From the NCBI GenBank assembly GCA_020073565.1, contig JAIQEY010000028.1, positions 1 to 64,000 on the forward strand: 64,000 nt of DNA. Reading direction: 5' to 3'. A program made the position numbers and the translations under genes. Within the stretch, counting starts at the first letter, position 1; each line of letters begins with the position of its first letter. The notes beneath the pieces are model-generated. The model did no database searches. It was given only the letters and a program-made list of their open reading frames with translations, and was not told the DNA's origin. The stretch is from Terriglobia bacterium. GTDB lineage: Bacteria > Acidobacteriota > Terriglobia > Terriglobales > Acidobacteriaceae. Shown here piece by piece: positions 52,930 through 63,300 of this stretch.

Positions 52930-54024
52930 CTAGTTACTTCCGGCACTCGTCGACCGTCGGCCTTCGGTGTCCCGCGTGCGCTCCAGTGCGCATTGCGCTT
53001 GCAAAGTGGCGGGCAGGTCATGCAGACTCACGACCCGCATCGCGTGGCCCCGCTCAACGGCCGCCCGGGGCATGCCATACACCACACAAGTTTCCCGGTC
53101 CTGGGCGATGGTCAATCCTCCCGCCGCCCGGATCATACCCAAGCCCGATGCTCCGTCTTCTCCCATCCCAGTCATCAGGACGCCGATGGACTGCGGGCCG
53201 AATTCTTCTGCCACACTCCGGAACAGAACGTCCACCGAAGGACGATGTCCGTTGACCGGCGCATCTTCGGCCAGCACCGCCACATTGCCCAGCGGCATTC
53301 GCTTGACCTTCATATGGCGGTTCCCGGGACAGATCAGCACCCGCCCCGCCAGCAGCAAATCACCCGACTGCGCCTCTTTCACCCGGAGCGGGCAAGTTTC
53401 ATCCAGACGCCGGGAAAACAGTTCGGTAAATCCTTCCGGCATGTGCTGGACCACCACGATGCTCCCTGAAAACTCCGCTGGCAACTGCGAAAAAACGTAC
53501 TGCAACGCGTTCGGACCACCCGTCGAAACACCGATGGCGACGATCTGCGTCGGTGCGGCCGGGCCCTGCTTGTCAGGAGCAGGCGGCGGATCGGCGTCGG
53601 GCAGGTACTGCACGCTGACCCGGCGGCTTTGGGCGGCCGCCCGGATCTTGGAGATCAGTTCATCGGCAATCTCCGGCATCCGCGCCGATACGTCGTGCGG
53701 CTTGGCTACAAAGTCAACCGCGCCCAGTGCCAGCGCCTTCAGGGTGATCGACGCCCCCGCTGTGCTGTGCGAACTTACCACCACGACCGGCAACTGCCAC
53801 CGCCGCATGATTTGTTTCAGCGTGTCAATCCCGTTCAGCCCGGGCATCTCCAGATCCAGGGTGACGACCTGGGGCGCGAGTTCTTCGATCTTCCGCAGCC
53901 CAAATTGCCCATCGATGGCCGTACCCACCACCTCGATCGAGTCGGCCCGCTCGAGAATCTGAGGAATCAACTTCCGCATCAGGGCGGAATCGTCTATGAC
54001 CAGCACTCGGATCGGCTTTTTCAT
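52930..54024 (-). CDS. cheB: Chemotaxis protein-glutamate methylesterase CheB
   Basis: 364 residues from ATG 54024, overlapping the cheA stop by four bases. It removes methyl groups from the chemoreceptor to help adaptation. Receiver domain (about 5-120) with VLVIDDSALMRKLIP and phosphoacceptor Asp in VVTLDLEMPGLNG. The esterase domain (about 155-350) has the Ser in VAIGVSTGGPNALQ, His in VVVQHMPEGFT and Asp in TGMGEDGASG. It acts opposite CheR. Confidence 0.95.
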   Translation of the reverse strand: MKKPIRVLVIDDSALMRKLIPQILERADSIEVVGTAIDGQFGLRKIEELAPQVVTLDLEMPGLNGIDTLKQIMRRWQLPVVVVSSHSTAGASITLKALALGAVDFVAKPHDVSARMPEIADELISKIRAAAQSRRVSVQYLPDADPPPAPDKQGPAAPTQIVAIGVSTGGPNALQYVFSQLPAEFSGSIVVVQHMPEGFTELFSRRLDETCPLRVKEAQSGDLLLAGRVLICPGNRHMKVKRMPLGNVAVLAEDAPVNGHRPSVDVLFRSVAEEFGPQSIGVLMTGMGEDGASGLGMIRAAGGLTIAQDRETCVVYGMPRAAVERGHAMRVVSLHDLPATLQAQCALERTRDTEGRRSTSAGSN

Positions 54025-56174
54025 GCTTGGCCCCCGGCCGCCCCGCGTGCCTGGAGGGCAGAGCTCTCACTCGACAGCAGGCCAGCCAGCCGCCCACCGG
54101 ACCCATCCGTGCGGCCGCGCGTAAACCGATCGACCAGCGCGGTCAGGTTCAGGATCAGGACCACCCGCCCATCGCCCAGAATCGAGGCGCCGCTCACCAG
54201 ATCGGTCGAGATCGATTGGTCGTCCAGCGCCTTGATGACCAGTTCTTCTTCCCCCTCCAGCGCGTCCACGATCAGACCAAACTTCCGGTCGGCGCTATTG
54301 ATGACCAGCACGAAAGCTTTGTGGCGGGCGGACGCGGGTCCTGCCTCGGGCGCTCGTCCCAGACGCAGCAGAGGCAATACCTGGTTGCGAAGCTGCAGCA
54401 CGTCGTAGTGCTCGACTTGATGAATGTGTTCCTCAACGGTGCGGGTAATTTCCGCTACCGCGTTGAGCGGAATGGCATAGAGTCGCTGTTCGACCCGGAA
54501 CAGAAGCGCTTTGATAATCGCCAAAGTCAGCGGCAGGCGCAGACGGAACGTGGTGCCTCGCCCGGCCTCGGTGTCGATCTGCACCGTCCCCTTGAGGCGT
54601 CCGAGCACGGTCTGCACGACGTCCAGTCCGACTCCCCTTCCAGAGAGTTCCGTGATTTCTGAAGCCGTGGAGAAACCCGGTTGGAAGATCAGCTCCAGCG
54701 TTTCTGCTTCCGAGAGCCGGGTGGCCTGTTCTGCGCTTAACAGGCCCTGGGTCAGCGCGCGCTGCCGGACTTTGTCCGCGTCAATTCCATGTCCGTCGTC
54801 GCTGACTTCGACCACCACCTGGTTTCCCTGGTGATAAGCGTTCAGACGAAGCGTACCCTGAGCACGTTTGCCGCTGCGAACCCGTTCTTCAGCGGACTCG
54901 ATCCCATGGCCGACCGCGTTGCGCACCAGGTGCGTCAGCGGCTCTGCGATCGCATCCAGAATGCCCTTGTCCAGATCCGTGTCTCCGCCCTTCACCACCA
55001 GTTCGACCTGCTTGCCGCACTGCAGGCCGACGTCTCGTACGATCCGCGGGAAGCGCCGGAAGAGTTGATCGACCGGCACCATCCGGATCTTCATGACCGA
55101 ACGCTGCAGGTCGTTCAACACGCGCGCCTGGAAGGCCATCGCATCGGAGAACTTGCCGCGCAACGGGTCCCGGGCGAAGCGCTGCGTGAAGTCGAGCAGC
55201 GTCTGCTGCAACATCGATTTCGCCAGGATCATTTCTCCGACCAGATTCAGTACACTGTCGATTCTCTCCGCGTCGACCCGCAGGACGTTGTCGGGTCCAG
55301 TGGAAACCGGCGCCGCCGTTTCTTTCACCGGCGGAACAGTGGCCTCAACGGCCGCCAGATCGGCCGGGGCCGTCGCCTGCTCAGGTTTAAGGTCAGAACT
55401 TGAGGCGGGGGTCGCGGTTCGCGCCCGCGCTTTCGTCCGCAGCGTGCCCACCCGTGCCTGCAGCGTGATGGTTGGAATCCGGCATTTTTCCCGAATCTTC
55501 TCTGCTGACTTTTCGGAAGCGAGCGCGACCTCCACACGGTCCGTGGATTCGCGGCTTCCCTCGTCCGGGTAAAAGGCAAGCACCTCACCGATAGAGGCCA
55601 GGGCAATCCGAACCAACTGGCGCGCGGCGATGGGCATGCCACAGTTCGGATCCAGTTGCACGGTCACGTGGTGCAACCGCTTGCCTTCATGAGCCGCTTG
55701 GGCGATCGCCAGCTGTTCATACTCCGACCACCGGACAGCCTGCCGGCTCGCCACGCTCTTTTTCTCTTTGGCGCTGGCCTCCGCCCCCCCCGGATGCGCC
55801 AGCCGCGCGATCTCTTCCCGCAGAGACTGGATGCTGGGCAGTTTCTTGTTCTCCCGGTACGCTTCCAGCAGGGCCGAAAATACATCGGCAGCGCGCAGGG
55901 CAACCGCCGGAACCGATGCGGCTGCGGCCGTCTTCTCCAGTCCTAGCACGTCTTCAAATTCGTGTGCCAGTTCGCTCAGTTCACGGAACCCGCAGGCCGC
56001 CGAGTCTCCCTTCAGGGTGTGCACGGTGCGCCGCAAGCTGCGAATGGTCTCCGCGTCGCCGGGCGACTTCTCCAGTTGCATCGCCTGATCGTTCAGGGTC
56101 TGCACCAGTTCGCCCGCGCTTTCGAAAAACAACTCGCGCAGTTCCGCCATCCGGTCTTCCGGGGGACCCGTCAC
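54021..56174 (-). CDS. cheA: Chemotaxis histidine kinase CheA
   Basis: 717 residues from GTG 56174, which overlaps the cheR stop. An HPt domain (about 8-110) has the phosphorylated His52 in RTVHTLKGDSA. A poorly conserved middle region (about 125-290) takes the place of a clear P2. The dimerisation domain (about 300-370) has RIDSVLNLVGEMILAKS. The ATPase has N-box HLVRNAVGHGIE, G1 DDGHGID, and the GRGVGLDVV box. A CheW-like domain ends the protein (about 570-700). It takes signals from the MCP through CheW and phosphorylates the receiver and CheB. Confidence 0.95.
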   Translation of the reverse strand: MTGPPEDRMAELRELFFESAGELVQTLNDQAMQLEKSPGDAETIRSLRRTVHTLKGDSAACGFRELSELAHEFEDVLGLEKTAAAASVPAVALRAADVFSALLEAYRENKKLPSIQSLREEIARLAHPGGAEASAKEKKSVASRQAVRWSEYEQLAIAQAAHEGKRLHHVTVQLDPNCGMPIAARQLVRIALASIGEVLAFYPDEGSRESTDRVEVALASEKSAEKIREKCRIPTITLQARVGTLRTKARARTATPASSSDLKPEQATAPADLAAVEATVPPVKETAAPVSTGPDNVLRVDAERIDSVLNLVGEMILAKSMLQQTLLDFTQRFARDPLRGKFSDAMAFQARVLNDLQRSVMKIRMVPVDQLFRRFPRIVRDVGLQCGKQVELVVKGGDTDLDKGILDAIAEPLTHLVRNAVGHGIESAEERVRSGKRAQGTLRLNAYHQGNQVVVEVSDDGHGIDADKVRQRALTQGLLSAEQATRLSEAETLELIFQPGFSTASEITELSGRGVGLDVVQTVLGRLKGTVQIDTEAGRGTTFRLRLPLTLAIIKALLFRVEQRLYAIPLNAVAEITRTVEEHIHQVEHYDVLQLRNQVLPLLRLGRAPEAGPASARHKAFVLVINSADRKFGLIVDALEGEEELVIKALDDQSISTDLVSGASILGDGRVVLILNLTALVDRFTRGRTDGSGGRLAGLLSSESSALQARGAAGGQA

Positions 56175-57073
56175 ACTTTCACCTCAATACGCTGGTAGGC
56201 GGTTCCGCTGTTGCGATGGACCATCTGGAATCTTTCCGTCAGTCCCAGCAGGCTTTCCGCGTGGCCGACGAAAAGAAATCCATTCGAATTCAGGCAGCGA
56301 TAGAACTTCTCGACCAACCGCTTCTGTTCCGCCTCGTCGAAATACATCATCACGTTGCGGCAAAAGATCACATCGTTGCGCTGCGGCAGGTATTCCGTCT
56401 TCAGATTGTGAAAGTCAAAGTGCACCAGTTCCTTGACCGTCTTTTTCGTGATGTAGCGGTCGCCCACTTTATCGAAGTAGCGCAGGCGGTAGCCATAGTC
56501 GACCCCGGCCATCTGATGCTCGGGGTACGAACCCTCCTGCGCCGCGCGCAAGACCGAGTAGCTGATGTCGCTCGCCAGGATCTCGACGCGCCAGGGTGCG
56601 GGAACGATTGGTTTCGGCAGCGGGGAGTCGCCCGGCACCGGGTTGCGCATGTGGTAATAGGAGAGCGCATCGGCCACCAGCATGGCGAGCGTGTAGGGCT
56701 CTTGCCCGGTCGAGCAGCCCGCGCTCCAGATCCGCAAGCTGTGGTCCCGGCGCTCCTGCTTGCGCTGCAGAATGGCTTCCAGGATGTCCCGCTGGAACAA
56801 ATCGAGTTGTGCTTTGTTGCGGAAGAAGCTGGTTTCGTTGACCGTCAGATTTTCCACCAGCCGCGAGAGTTCCTGCTTTCCCTGGTTGCTGATCAACAAC
56901 CGGTAGTAGCTGTAAAACGAATCCAGCTGGCACTCCCGGAGACGCCGTTGCAGCCGGTCCTGAAGGAAGGAGGTGCGCCGTTCATCGAAGTGCATGCCGC
57001 ACTCCTGGTACACCAGGGTCTGCAGCAGCTTCAATTCCGCGTCCGTGATGGCAGGCATTTCGCTTGAGTTCAT
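56171..57073 (-). CDS. cheR: Chemoreceptor methyltransferase CheR
   Basis: 300 residues from ATG 57073. It methylates receptor Glu residues with S-adenosylmethionine. The N-terminal domain has FLQDRLQRRLRECQLDSFYSYYRLL and NLTVNETSFFRNKAQLDLF. The SAM fold has IWSAGCSTGQEPYTLAMLVAD and the later DVIFCRNVMMYFDEAEQKRLV and FLFVGHAESL. There is no TPR tail. An apparent insertion (YYHMRNPVPGDSPLPKPIVPAPWR) lies between the first SAM motif and the EILASDIS strand. Confidence 0.94.
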   Translation of the reverse strand: MNSSEMPAITDAELKLLQTLVYQECGMHFDERRTSFLQDRLQRRLRECQLDSFYSYYRLLISNQGKQELSRLVENLTVNETSFFRNKAQLDLFQRDILEAILQRKQERRDHSLRIWSAGCSTGQEPYTLAMLVADALSYYHMRNPVPGDSPLPKPIVPAPWRVEILASDISYSVLRAAQEGSYPEHQMAGVDYGYRLRYFDKVGDRYITKKTVKELVHFDFHNLKTEYLPQRNDVIFCRNVMMYFDEAEQKRLVEKFYRCLNSNGFLFVGHAESLLGLTERFQMVHRNSGTAYQRIEVKV

Positions 57074-57093
57074 GATGTCTTCAAGGGGTACAC

Positions 57094-57606
57094 TTACTTG
57101 CCGGCCGACGCGCCTTGCGTGGCCGCCTTGCCGTTGCCGCTTGCGCCTGCCTCGGGTGCGGCTGCGCTCTTTCCGGTTTCCCGCACGGCCAGCACTTTAT
57201 TGATATCCAGCAGAATAATGAGCCGGCCATTGTACTTGCCGAGACCGGTGACGCAATCCAGTCCTCCCTCCTGCATCATGGCCGGCGCGCTTTCGATTTC
57301 GGTTTCGGAAATCTTTAAGACCTCGGAGGCCGAGTCCACGATCATTCCCACCAGCCGTCCCCGATGTTCCACCACCAGAATGCGATTGCGCCGGTCGAGC
57401 GCGGTGGCTGGTTTGCCAAAGCGTTTGCGCAGGTCCACCACCGACACGATCTTGCCGCGCAGGTTGATGACCCCTTCCAGATAATCGGGGGCGTCCGGCA
57501 CAGCGGTGATCTCCGGCACGCGCACGATCTCGTGCAACGCTTTGATGGGGATGCCGTAACTCTCGCGCCCCACGCGGAAGCCAACGATTTGCGTTTCCCG
57601 GCTCAT
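57094..57606 (-). CDS. cheW: Chemotaxis coupling protein CheW
   Basis: 170 residues from ATG 57606 with GGAGC upstream. A single CheW domain: FRVGRESYGIPIKALHEIVRVPEITAVPDAPDYLEGVINLRGKIVSVVDLRKRFG and later LVGMIVDSASEVLKI. It ends with an Ala/Gly-rich tail of about 30 residues. It links the MCP to CheA. It is separated from the MCP gene by 11 bases. Confidence 0.95.
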   Translation of the reverse strand: MSRETQIVGFRVGRESYGIPIKALHEIVRVPEITAVPDAPDYLEGVINLRGKIVSVVDLRKRFGKPATALDRRNRILVVEHRGRLVGMIVDSASEVLKISETEIESAPAMMQEGGLDCVTGLGKYNGRLIILLDINKVLAVRETGKSAAAPEAGASGNGKAATQGASAGK

Positions 57607-57617
57607 CGCGGCTCCAA

Positions 57618-59585
57618 TCAGCGTGCTCCGGCCGCCGCTTGGCGGGCGGAGCCCCGGGGTGCGCTGGCGTCGTCGCCAGGCCGCAGCGAAAAGCTGTCCA
57701 TCGATTCCAGCAATCCGCGCGACATCTTCGACATCTGGTCAGAGGACGCGGCCAGTTCGGTCGAGCCCGACGTCGAGGTTTGCACCAGTTCGCGCATCCG
57801 CTCCATGGCCTTCACCACCGCCTGCGCTCCGGAAGCTTGTTCTTCCACAGCCGAGTTAATCTCGTGGGTAATCTCGTTCAGCCGCGTGGTCGCGCGCGCA
57901 ATCTGCGACGAACCGTGCGACTGCTCATTGGTGGCTGCCCCGATTTCCTGCGCGAACTTGTATACCTCAGTGACCACGTTCGAGATCTTTCGCAGCGCGG
58001 CATTCAGTTCCTGCCCCAGGTTCAGCCCTTCGTTCACGATGGTCGTGCTCTTTTCCATATTGTCGACCGCTTTGCGAGCCTCTTTCTGAATGCTCTGGAT
58101 CAGTTCGGAAATCTCTTTGGTCGACTGCGCCGACTTCTCCGCCAGCTTGCGCACTTCGTCGGCCACCACCGCAAATCCCAGCCCGTGTTCGCCGGCGCGC
58201 GCCGCTTCGATGGCCGCGTTCAGCGCCAGCAGGTTGGTCTGCTCCGCCAGGTCGTCGATCACTTCGATGATCTTGCCGATGTCGTCGGCCCGCGTGCCCA
58301 GGGCGTCGATGATCTCGCCTGAGGAACGGATCGTCGTATTGATCCGGTTCAGTCCGTCGGTCGCCTTCTCCATCGTTCCGATGCCGCTATGCACTTCTTC
58401 CCGAGAGCGGTTGGAAATGTCGAGCAGCACTTTGGCCGTGTCCGCCACCCGCTGGATGGACGTCACCATCTGGTCGATCGACACCGAGGTCTCGCTAACG
58501 CTCGAGGCTTGTGTCTGCGTGCTCTTCACCATGTTTTGCACGTTCACGCTCATCTCGTGCATGGTGCTGGTAACCTCATCAATCGCGGAAGACGTCTGTA
58601 GGGCGGTGCGCGCGGTTTCGTCGGAAGCGGTCGCCACCTGCGAGGATGCGCTCGCCACCTGCGAGGCGGCGTCGCGCACGTTGCGTACCAGTCCTCGCAG
58701 CCCTTCGACCATACGCATGAAAGCGTTGGCCAGGGTATCGTTGGCCGAACGCGGGTGAACTGCGACCGACAAGTCTCCCCCCGCAATGGCCTCGGACACC
58801 GATGCCATCTCTTTGAGGTACTTCACCATGGAGTCGAAAGTACGCGCCAGCTGCCCGATTTCGTCTTGTCCGCGCACATCGATGGTGTGCTCCAGATCGC
58901 CCGATTCGCCGATCTGGCGCGCGACATGCATCAGGCGGTTCAGCGGTTCCGAGATTCCTTGCGCGGTCCGGTACGCCACCGCCACGCCTAGACCGAGGGC
59001 GAGCAACGAACTGAAGACCGCGATAAAAATGGTCGCCGTCGCCGCCACTTCATCGGAGCGGCGCTGCTGGTCCAGTTGGTTGCGGTTCATGGTATCGACT
59101 TGGTCTAGCACGTCGCTGGATCGCGTCACCCAGGAGTTAGGGTCTTTCTGGAGATAGAAGATCTGCAATTCGGCCACGGTGGCATTCCCGCTGTCGACCT
59201 GGCGACGTTTCTCGACTAGAGGGCTGGCAAACTCGTTGTCCCAGTTCTGCTCCAATTGCTGCACTTTCTCGAGATTGCTGCGCTGTTGATCGGAGTTGAC
59301 CAGTTCCTGGGCGTGGTGCAGGCGGTCGCCCAGCAGCCGCAAGCCATCGTTCATCTTTTCCACATCCCGAGTGTCGCCGCTGAGCAGGTAATTCTGCAGG
59401 TGCAGACGATTCTGCATCATTTCGAAACGGACGGCCGAGGTCGCCTCGGCCATATCAATCGAGCGCTGCGCGGCCGCTTTGGTCTCATGTTCGCGCCGGA
59501 CTGCAAGCAGGTTCACCGCCAGCAGAACCAGGACCGTGGCCAGGATGATGCCGAAATTCAGATACAGCTTCTTGCCGATATTCAT
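57618..59585 (-). CDS. Methyl-accepting chemotaxis protein
   Basis: 655 residues from ATG 59585, with GAAAGGAAG upstream; an earlier ATG (59612) has no ribosome site. Two membrane segments (about 9-27 and 190-212) frame a four-helix-bundle type sensor. A HAMP domain and a long signalling coiled coil follow, with the hairpin tip [36 protein letters not shown]. No C-terminal CheR/CheB-binding pentapeptide is visible. The ligand is unknown. Confidence 0.93.
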   Translation of the reverse strand: MNIGKKLYLNFGIILATVLVLLAVNLLAVRREHETKAAAQRSIDMAEATSAVRFEMMQNRLHLQNYLLSGDTRDVEKMNDGLRLLGDRLHHAQELVNSDQQRSNLEKVQQLEQNWDNEFASPLVEKRRQVDSGNATVAELQIFYLQKDPNSWVTRSSDVLDQVDTMNRNQLDQQRRSDEVAATATIFIAVFSSLLALGLGVAVAYRTAQGISEPLNRLMHVARQIGESGDLEHTIDVRGQDEIGQLARTFDSMVKYLKEMASVSEAIAGGDLSVAVHPRSANDTLANAFMRMVEGLRGLVRNVRDAASQVASASSQVATASDETARTALQTSSAIDEVTSTMHEMSVNVQNMVKSTQTQASSVSETSVSIDQMVTSIQRVADTAKVLLDISNRSREEVHSGIGTMEKATDGLNRINTTIRSSGEIIDALGTRADDIGKIIEVIDDLAEQTNLLALNAAIEAARAGEHGLGFAVVADEVRKLAEKSAQSTKEISELIQSIQKEARKAVDNMEKSTTIVNEGLNLGQELNAALRKISNVVTEVYKFAQEIGAATNEQSHGSSQIARATTRLNEITHEINSAVEEQASGAQAVVKAMERMRELVQTSTSGSTELAASSDQMSKMSRGLLESMDSFSLRPGDDASAPRGSARQAAAGAR

Positions 59586-59608
59586 TACGCTTCCTTTCTC
59601 AGTCAGCG

Positions 59609-59950
59609 TCATTGGGCTGAATCGAAATGGAACTCCACAATTCCTGTGGTCTCTTCATTGCTGGTCTCGTACCGCCACTTCTTGACCGCGTCCAGAACCG
59701 CGTTGGCCAGCACCGGGTGCCCTCCCACCAGCTTCGCGCTCTTGACGGTGCCGTTCGCGGCCACCGTAATCTCAACTTTCACCACTCCGGTTATCGCCAT
59801 CCGCCGCGCCAAGTCCGGATACGCAGGCGCGATTTTGCTCTTTACTTTCCGGCTCAGCTCTCCTTGTCCCCAAGCCGAACCAGCACTCCCTGCGGCACAT
59901 GCGCTGATCAGCAGCCCCGCTGCCCACCGTCTTAAGCCTCGAAAAGACAC
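59609..59950 (-). CDS. TonB C-terminal-domain protein
   Basis: 113 residues from GTG 59950; GGAGGGTGG is four bases upstream, so the longer frame to 60001 is rejected. A signal peptide or anchor ([23 protein letters not shown]) leads to a TonB C-terminal fold: [56 protein letters not shown]. No Pro-rich spacer or ExbBD partner is present. Its stop overlaps the alternative MCP start. It opens the chemosensory operon, an unusual place for a TonB-like gene. Confidence 0.8.
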   Translation of the reverse strand: MSFRGLRRWAAGLLISACAAGSAGSAWGQGELSRKVKSKIAPAYPDLARRMAITGVVKVEITVAANGTVKSAKLVGGHPVLANAVLDAVKKWRYETSNEETTGIVEFHFDSAQ

Positions 59951-60327
59951 AGTTCCACCCTCCGTCCCTTGGACTGCTACCAACCGCCCGTGCACGGCCA
60001 CTACCAGTAAGTGGCTCTGGGTTCCCTCCGATCATTACTTTGGTTTGGCGTTCAAGTAATTGAAAAGCAAACTGTTAACTCAATCCCTTCGAGCCTCAGC
60101 AAACTCCCCACCCGCCCAGGCGCTGGCCCCATGCGAAACTTCTAATTTCGGTCGCAGAGTGAGACACCGGAGCCAAGTTTGTTACGTTTAACACTTGAAC
60201 ACCCGGTACCATGTATTCCCTTGACTCAATTTGAGAATCAAGCGTACGTTTTAAGCTGTAATCCAATTGTTTTCAATTGCTTAGCTTTCTGTCGGGGGAT
60301 GGGCTGACAAGCATCAACGGGAACTCG
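59951..60327. other. Divergent intergenic region between chemosensory operon and kinase
   Basis: No gene. Two operons start outward from here. TTGACT at 60221-60226 with TACGTT 18 bases further could be a weak sigma-70 promoter for the kinase. AT-rich words (ACGTTTAACACTTGAAC) near 60184 are candidates for operator or promoter DNA. The shared control region would suit co-regulation. Confidence 0.4.
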
Positions 60328-63300
60328 GTGGCTGAGAAGGCGTCTCACTCTGAGGAGACTTTCCAGAAGCTGTTGCTGGAGCTTTCTCGCGCAGCTTTCC
60401 AGAACAGCGATGCGGACCAACTCATGCTCTCGTTCTGCCAGCAGACGCGCCAGTTCTTTCATGCCGGCGGCGCCTACTTTTGGAGGCGTACTTCCGAGGG
60501 GGATCTGGTGGGCGCCCAGGCCGACGGGCTCAATGCAGGTCGCTTTCGCGGCCTGCGACTCCGTGCCGGAGATCAGGCCGTGGGGTTCGAGGCCATTCAC
60601 AGCCGGCGGACTGTCTTCCACAACCAGGTGGAAATGGCCCGCTATCCGAAGCTCTCGCAGTTTCCCGCGACCTCGGTGATGGCCGCTCCTCTGATCGTGT
60701 CCAACGAAATTGTGGGCACGATCACCTTGCAGTACGACAGGCCGGATGTCCGCTTTGACGAGGATTCCGCCGCCAAAGCCACGATCCTTGCGACTCAGTT
60801 CGGGACCGCGCTGGAAGCGCTCCGCCTTAACCAGCTCTCCCGCGAAGAGCGCCGCCGGGCCATGATCATGGCCGAAGCTGCGACTGCGTTGCACAGCCTG
60901 CCTGACACCTCCGCCGTCATGGAGAGCATTGCCGACCGGTTGCGGGTTCTGCTGCATTCACCGATCGTGCTCATTTTTGTCCAGCAGGAAGGCTCGTTCC
61001 GTCTCCGTGCGGTGTCGACCGAAACTCCCTCCCTGGCGCGCGTTATCCGCTCCCGTTCCGAGGCCAACCATCTGCGGCCGGCACTCGAGATTGCCGTCCG
61101 CGCGGTCGCCGCCAGCGAGCGGATTACAGTGAGCATCGATGGGGCGTCTCATTTTGGCAACGACTCCCCGCCCGGCGTACTGGTTGCGGCGCCCTTTCGC
61201 ACCTCGCGTTCCCACGGCGCTATTCTTGTCTATCCGCGCTCCAACAGCCCGTTTACGCAAGAGGACAAGGCGCTGGTCTCCGCCCTAGCCGGATTCGGCG
61301 CGGTGGCGATCGCCAACGCTGAGTTGTACGGCACGGCCCGTGCCCAGGCGCAGGAACTGCACGAGATCCTGGAGATCTCCTTCGAACTGAGTTCTGCCGG
61401 AAGGCTCGACCAGTTCATGCAGACGTCGGTCGTCCGCGCGGCCAGCTTCCTCGGGTTTGGGCGCTGCTTCATCGGACTGCTGGAGAATGACCGATTCCAC
61501 ATCCGGTGGGGATTTGAGAAAGGCGCCGCACGCCCGGTGGAGATTCCTCTTTATGAGGGCGTGGCCACGCGCTCCCTTCGGCAAAAAGACGTTTTCGTCA
61601 CCGAGGATGCCTCGAAAGTGGCGGGCGCTAATCTGGATTTTGTGACTGCCTACAGGATCCGCCAGCTCCTGGCGGTACCGCTGCTGGGCTCGAATGGCGA
61701 GGTCCTGGGCATGTTCGGTGTGCTGGATCGCCTCGAACACGGACCCATCAACCAGGAAGACATCCGCCGCGCGCGTGCCCTGGCGGCTCAGCTGGCCATC
61801 GCGCTTGAACTCACCCGCAACCTGCATCAGTCCGAACAAAACCGCCGCCGCGCGGAGGCGCTGGTTGCGCTCGCACTCGACTTGAATACGGTCCTCCAAC
61901 TGCCCGGCTTCACGCGCAATTTCGCCCTGCGCGCCTCCCACCTTCTCGGAGGCCGCGCCGTGGCCCTCAGTTTTTTCCAGGGTTCCGAATGCGAGACTCT
62001 GTTGTTCTGCGGCGCCTCGGAGGTTGAAGACAAGCCTCTACTTCTCCGCTTCAATTTGGCTCTCAGCGGGGCGCTTGCGAAATCCAGCACCGACGTGGTT
62101 TTCGCGTCGGCGAAGGAACTCCTGGGAACTGCTCTCGCCTCCGAATTGGGTTGGAGCGACTGCACGCTGGTCCGGCTGGCGGGCACATCCGGAGATCTCA
62201 TCGGCGTTCTCTGTCTGGCCGACCGCGGAACCGCTCCGACTGCCGAAGATCGCCAGCTCCTGCGCGCCGTCGCCGGCCACGCCAGTGTCGCTCTGGAGAA
62301 TGCCTGCCTGTTTACGCGCATGGACCAGGCCAACCGCCATTGGATGGAAGTCTTCGACGCGATCAGCGACTTGATCGTCGTGCACGACCAGCAGCACAAG
62401 ATCCTGCGCGTCAATCGCTCGCTGGCGGACTTTGTTGGCATTGCGCCGGACCAGTTGATCGGCGTTCATATGCGCGCGCTCGACGCCCTTTCAACCGGCG
62501 CTTCGCCCCACTCCTGCCCGTTCTGCCGCACGGGCGACGGCTACGAGGAATACGTGCGGTCCGTTCTCGAGCGTACCTATCTGATTTCAACCTCCCGCAT
62601 CCACGCTGCCGGCAGCGCCCAGCGGCAGACCGTGCACGTTCTCAAGGACATCACCGACCGCCGCGAAGCCGAGCGCCGCTACCGCGAACTCTTCGACAAC
62701 ATCCAGGAAGGAATTTTTTTCTCCACTCCCGAGGGCCGCTTCATCGAGGTGAATGACGCCCTGGTTCGCATCCTTGGATATGACAGCCGCGAAGAGGTGC
62801 TCCAGCTCGACATCCCCTCGCAAGTCTATTTTTCCCCGAAGCAGCGCGAGGACATGATGGCTCTGCTCGACCTTCAGGGAGGGCTGCGCAATCAGGAAGC
62901 CGTTCTGCGCCGCAAGGACGGATTGCCTGTCCATGTCTACGTCAACTGTTTTGCCATTCGCGATTCCAGCGGAAAGGTTCTGCAATACCGCGGCCTCATG
63001 CTCGACATCACCGGCCTTCGCAATTTCCAGATGGAGTTACAACGGGAGCGGGATTTCTCGGGCAAGGTCCTCAATCACACCCAGAGTTTGATTCTGGTTA
63101 CCGGAACGGAGGGAGTCATCAGCTACGCGAATCGGCGCTGGGGCGGCCTCGGTTTTCAGCAAGACCAGCTTCTCGGCCGCCCCTTCCCAGAACTGGCGGC
63201 GCCGGCCCGTCGCGATGCACTGCGCCAGGCTCTGGCGGCCGTGGCCCGCGGCCAGCAGGTCGACAACTTCGATTTGCCTCTGGTTCGTGGCGATGGCGTC

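Noticed and set aside
60238..60957. 239-codon leftward ORF near the right end
   Set aside because: Antisense of the first GAF domain of the large kinase, which is open over more than 1200 codons.
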